A DNA stretch of 64,000 bases from Mycoavidus cysteinexigens (GTDB lineage: Bacteria; Pseudomonadota; Gammaproteobacteria; Burkholderiales; Burkholderiaceae). The position numbers were made by a program, and so were the translations under genes. This document shows, piece by piece, positions 61,371-64,000 of this stretch. The notes beneath the pieces are model-generated. The model made no database searches. It was not told where the DNA came from and saw only the letters and a program-made list of their open reading frames with translations. Each line of letters opens with the position of its first letter. Position 1 is the stretch's first letter. The stretch is taken from positions 1,798,001-1,862,000 of the forward strand of contig NZ_AP018150.1 of assembly GCF_003966915.1 (NCBI RefSeq), read 5' to 3'.

Positions 61371-61794
61371 TGGCGCGGTACGACCGAGCTATCAGGCTGG
61401 ACCCTCCGGCACTGAACCCTGTGTGATTGTTTCTGTGCTGACTTCGGTTGAAATCGGCACCACCCGACAAGCGTTTGATGGCACACGTGAAATCGAGCGC
61501 TTAAGCACCGCACGGCTCACCACCATATCGATTGAAGCCTTTGGCAATAATGCCTACGCGCTAATGCAAACACTCACGACGCTGTTACAGGCCAGCTCGA
61601 CGCAAGCCATGATGCGCAATCGCCTCAACGCCGGTTTAGTTACCCTCTCGCCGTTACGCGATTTAACCATAGTGATGGGCGCAGGAACTGAGGAACGCGC
61701 TCAGTTTGACGCCACTTTCTCGCACTCTGATTGCGTTGAGATCGATTTAAAACGAATTGAGCACGCCTCCGTTCTGACGCACTCAAACATTTAA
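61294..61794 (+). CDS. Phage neck/tail terminator protein, prophage 2 copy
   Basis: 166 residues; about ten replacements against 11401-11901, spread along the chain. Confidence 0.75.
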   Translation: MATTTQQQFDMKGLRSLLREVLSLPNGAVRPSYQAGPSGTEPCVIVSVLTSVEIGTTRQAFDGTREIERLSTARLTTISIEAFGNNAYALMQTLTTLLQASSTQAMMRNRLNAGLVTLSPLRDLTIVMGAGTEERAQFDATFSHSDCVEIDLKRIEHASVLTHSNI

Positions 61795-61810
61795 TTTTTG
61801 GAGAATTTAT

Positions 61811-63334
61811 ATGGCGACTTCGCTGCCTCTTAGCGAAATTATCAATGTTCAACTCAACGTCCAACCCCTCGCCCCAAGCCGACGGGATTTTGGCGTGTTG
61901 AATCTAATGACCCCTGAAGCCGGTCAGGTGTTTAATGATGCCCATACGCTGTATGCTGAATTTGCGAATGCTAACAGCGTTGAGCAAGCTTTTGGCAGCC
62001 ATAGCACCACCGCTCAGGCCGCTCGCCTCTTCTTTGCTCAAACCCCACGTCCTAAACGCCTGGTGGTTTCGCGCTGGGTTCGTATTAAACGCACGATAGC
62101 TGCAACCCACTCTAAACTCTATGGCGGACCGATGACCGCCCCATTAGAACAACTCAAAGCGATCTCTGTTGGCTATTTCTCGATTAAGGTCGGTTCCTCC
62201 CTTAAAAACTACTCCAAAATCAATCTCTCTAGTGCCAATACGCATGAAGAGATTGCAACCCTGATCACCGCTAAAACCTCCGCCGATAAACTCACCGTGC
62301 GTTGGGACAGTACGGGCCAGCGCTTTATCGTCGAAGCGGATCAAGCCGGCGCAAGTCGCACATTAAGTTTAATGAACAGCGATGGCCAGCCGCTGACGGT
62401 AAGTAGCTCGCCCTCTTATTTGGGCACTCTACTCAAATTGGATAGCGCGGATGCCTATTCAGTCGCCGGCACCGATGCCGTCACCCTTGAAGCACAATCT
62501 CTCACCGAAGCGCTCTCACAGCTTGAGGCCCGCTTTAATCACTGGTATGCCCTTAACATTCTTCACCCCTTAACTGATGTCCAAATCAAAGAGGTCGCCA
62601 ATTGGGTGCTCGCTGCCGATAAAAAGATTTTGGGGTTGACGACTTCTAACCCTCAGCACCTAGAACCCAGTTTTTTAAATGTATTTAAGCAGTTGGCCGA
62701 TCAGAAGAATGAACGCGTCGTCGCTTTGTATGACAAAGATAATCCCCATGAGGTCTTAAGCTGGCTCGCGCGTGCTTTATCGGTGAACTTCGCTGGGAAT
62801 AACACGACGATCACGATGAAGTTCAAGCAACTGCCTGGCGTCACCCCGCATCCGTTAACGCTCACTGAAGCCAATCAATGCAAAGCCTTAGGGATCAATT
62901 ACTACACCTACTTTGATGAAACTGCGATGGTCGCCGAAGGGACGGTATTAGGCGGGCGCTTCTTTGATGAGGTGCACAGCCTCGATTGGTTCGTCGATGC
63001 CGTGCAAAAAGAAGTCGTCGCCACATTACACCGCAGTCCGACCAAGATCCCTCTGACGGATGCAGGCACGCATCAGCTCTTAGCTGCGGTCGAAAAAGTC
63101 TGCCGTGAGGGCGTACATAATGGCGCGTTTGCCGCAGGCGTGTGGCGGGGCGATCCGTTTGGGCATTGTCACACCGGCGAGCGGCTTGAAGAAGGCTTTT
63201 ATGTCTGGGTCGATACCGTTGATCGCCTCTCCAGCAGCGACCGTGAAGCCCGTAAAGCGCCCCCGATTCAAGTGGCGCTCAAACTCGCCGGCGCGATTCA
63301 TGCCGCTGACATTCTCATTAATTTTGATCGTTAA
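61811..63334 (+). CDS. Tail sheath-like protein, DUF3383 family, prophage 2 copy
   Basis: 507 residues. Long stretches of DNA are identical to prophage 1, broken by short diverged patches, a mosaic pattern that suggests recombination between the two prophages or with a third relative. Confidence 0.88.
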   Translation: MATSLPLSEIINVQLNVQPLAPSRRDFGVLNLMTPEAGQVFNDAHTLYAEFANANSVEQAFGSHSTTAQAARLFFAQTPRPKRLVVSRWVRIKRTIAATHSKLYGGPMTAPLEQLKAISVGYFSIKVGSSLKNYSKINLSSANTHEEIATLITAKTSADKLTVRWDSTGQRFIVEADQAGASRTLSLMNSDGQPLTVSSSPSYLGTLLKLDSADAYSVAGTDAVTLEAQSLTEALSQLEARFNHWYALNILHPLTDVQIKEVANWVLAADKKILGLTTSNPQHLEPSFLNVFKQLADQKNERVVALYDKDNPHEVLSWLARALSVNFAGNNTTITMKFKQLPGVTPHPLTLTEANQCKALGINYYTYFDETAMVAEGTVLGGRFFDEVHSLDWFVDAVQKEVVATLHRSPTKIPLTDAGTHQLLAAVEKVCREGVHNGAFAAGVWRGDPFGHCHTGERLEEGFYVWVDTVDRLSSSDREARKAPPIQVALKLAGAIHAADILINFDR

Positions 63335-63339
63335 TTCCT

Positions 63340-63780
63340 ATGAGCACTACTTTTAGTCCCCGCGAGGTCTCTGTTTTAATTAATGGCGTGCGCCTCTCCG
63401 ATTGGAGCGACGGCAACGATGTGATTCAGGCGAAATTGAATGCCGATGCTGGCAGCTACACGATGGGCGCGAATGGCACCGGGGTTTTTATTGCGAATCC
63501 CGATCAATCCGGCACGCTCACCCTCAAAATCAAGCAACATAGCCCCGATAACCATTATTTAGATCGTTTATTCAAGCAGCAGCGTTCGACCCTTAAAACC
63601 TTCACGCCGATGACGCTCTCGATTGTCGATCTACTCAATGATGACAAAGTCAGCGGCCTCAATGGCTATTTCACGACGTCCCCTGACTATACGCGAGGCA
63701 TGGGCCATAACGCCGTGACCTGGACGCTGGTGTTTGAACAGCTCACGATTACTCTAGAAAAAGGATTGGCTCACTCATGA
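63340..63780 (+). CDS. Tail tube protein, DUF3277 family, prophage 2 copy
   Basis: 146 residues; few changes except the last three residues (AHS against KRA). Confidence 0.85.
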   Translation: MSTTFSPREVSVLINGVRLSDWSDGNDVIQAKLNADAGSYTMGANGTGVFIANPDQSGTLTLKIKQHSPDNHYLDRLFKQQRSTLKTFTPMTLSIVDLLNDDKVSGLNGYFTTSPDYTRGMGHNAVTWTLVFEQLTITLEKGLAHS

Positions 63781-64000
63781 ACCCGCATCAATTTGAACTA
63801 GATAGCATCACCTATCGCATGACGCCCGCGAATGCGATGGCTGGCTGGACCGCTTTAAAGCAAGCGGGCAAATTACTTGAAGGGATTAAGGTTTCGCCGG
63901 ATAGTCAGGGCGAGATCGAAATCGGCACGCTTTTAGCCCATTTAGGCAGCCCGCAAGTCGCTGAGATCGAACGTCTAATTTACGAACATACGACTGTTCA
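63777..64000 (+). CDS. Tail assembly chaperone, prophage 2 copy (cut by window end)
   Basis: The first 74 codons are in the window. The sequence matches 13885 onward with a short Asp/Ser/Gly-type insertion difference near codon 42. The frameshift region lies beyond the window, so its conservation cannot be tested here. Confidence 0.8.
   Translation, partial: MNPHQFELDSITYRMTPANAMAGWTALKQAGKLLEGIKVSPDSQGEIEIGTLLAHLGSPQVAEIERLIYEHTTV

Larger units (their letters stand above)
49279..64000 (+). repeat. Direct repeat unit 2: prophage 2 part homologous to 134-14108
   Basis: Same orientation as unit 1. The only large insertion is the vapBC segment, about 730 bp (roughly 54517-55250). A long direct repeat of this size could recombine and delete everything between, including the NACHT genes. 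Confidence 0.9.

Overview
The window holds two related but non-identical prophages of one contractile-tailed (myovirus-type) family, arranged head to tail, with an accessory island between them. Base composition is near 50% GC. The gene families (DUF1376/DUF6475-type replication genes, DUF1073 portal, DUF2184 capsid, DUF3383 sheath), the ORF-less group II intron and the large NACHT-WD40 proteins suggest a proteobacterium with an intracellular or host-associated life. A Burkholderia-related endosymbiont such as Mycoavidus would fit, but nothing here fixes the genus.

Positions 1-23,882 are the right part of prophage 1: early/replication genes (134-3,243), a terminator downstream of a Q-like antiterminator gene, then a nearly unbroken late operon for packaging, head, neck, sheath, tube, tape measure, baseplate, fibre and lysis. 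The late operon contains a predicted -1 frameshift in the tail assembly chaperone and a lambda-style Rz1 embedded in Rz. An ORF-less group II intron follows on the minus strand (about 23,930-24,590).

Positions 24,618-37,347 hold three minus-strand genes of about 1,280 codons each. Each encodes a short N-terminal region, a NACHT NTPase, pentapeptide-like repeats and exactly 14 WD40 repeats (two seven-bladed propellers). Each gene lies just downstream (on the + strand) of an Rz gene or of an Rz 3' remnant. This implies that the NACHT-WD40 gene is cargo at the lysis end of this phage family and that the array grew through successive prophage ends. A truncated tRNA-Ser 3' half (about 32,934-33,002) marks a probable attachment site inside the array.

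Positions 37,915-64,000 are the left part of prophage 2. They carry integrase, an excisionase-like gene, small genes, a 2-hydroxycarboxylate (citrate/malate-type) transporter embedded in the early operon, an SSB-tailed protein, a Rad50/SbcC-like ATPase, a RecT-like recombinase, a Cas4/RecB-like Fe-S nuclease, an antirepressor, and a repressor/Cro pair with operators. From 49,279 on, the sequence repeats prophage 1 gene for gene until the window ends inside the tail assembly chaperone. The one large difference is a VapBC toxin-antitoxin pair inserted between the terminase and portal genes of prophage 2. A 63-nt predicted RNA structure upstream of both portal genes is preserved and lies next to that insertion.
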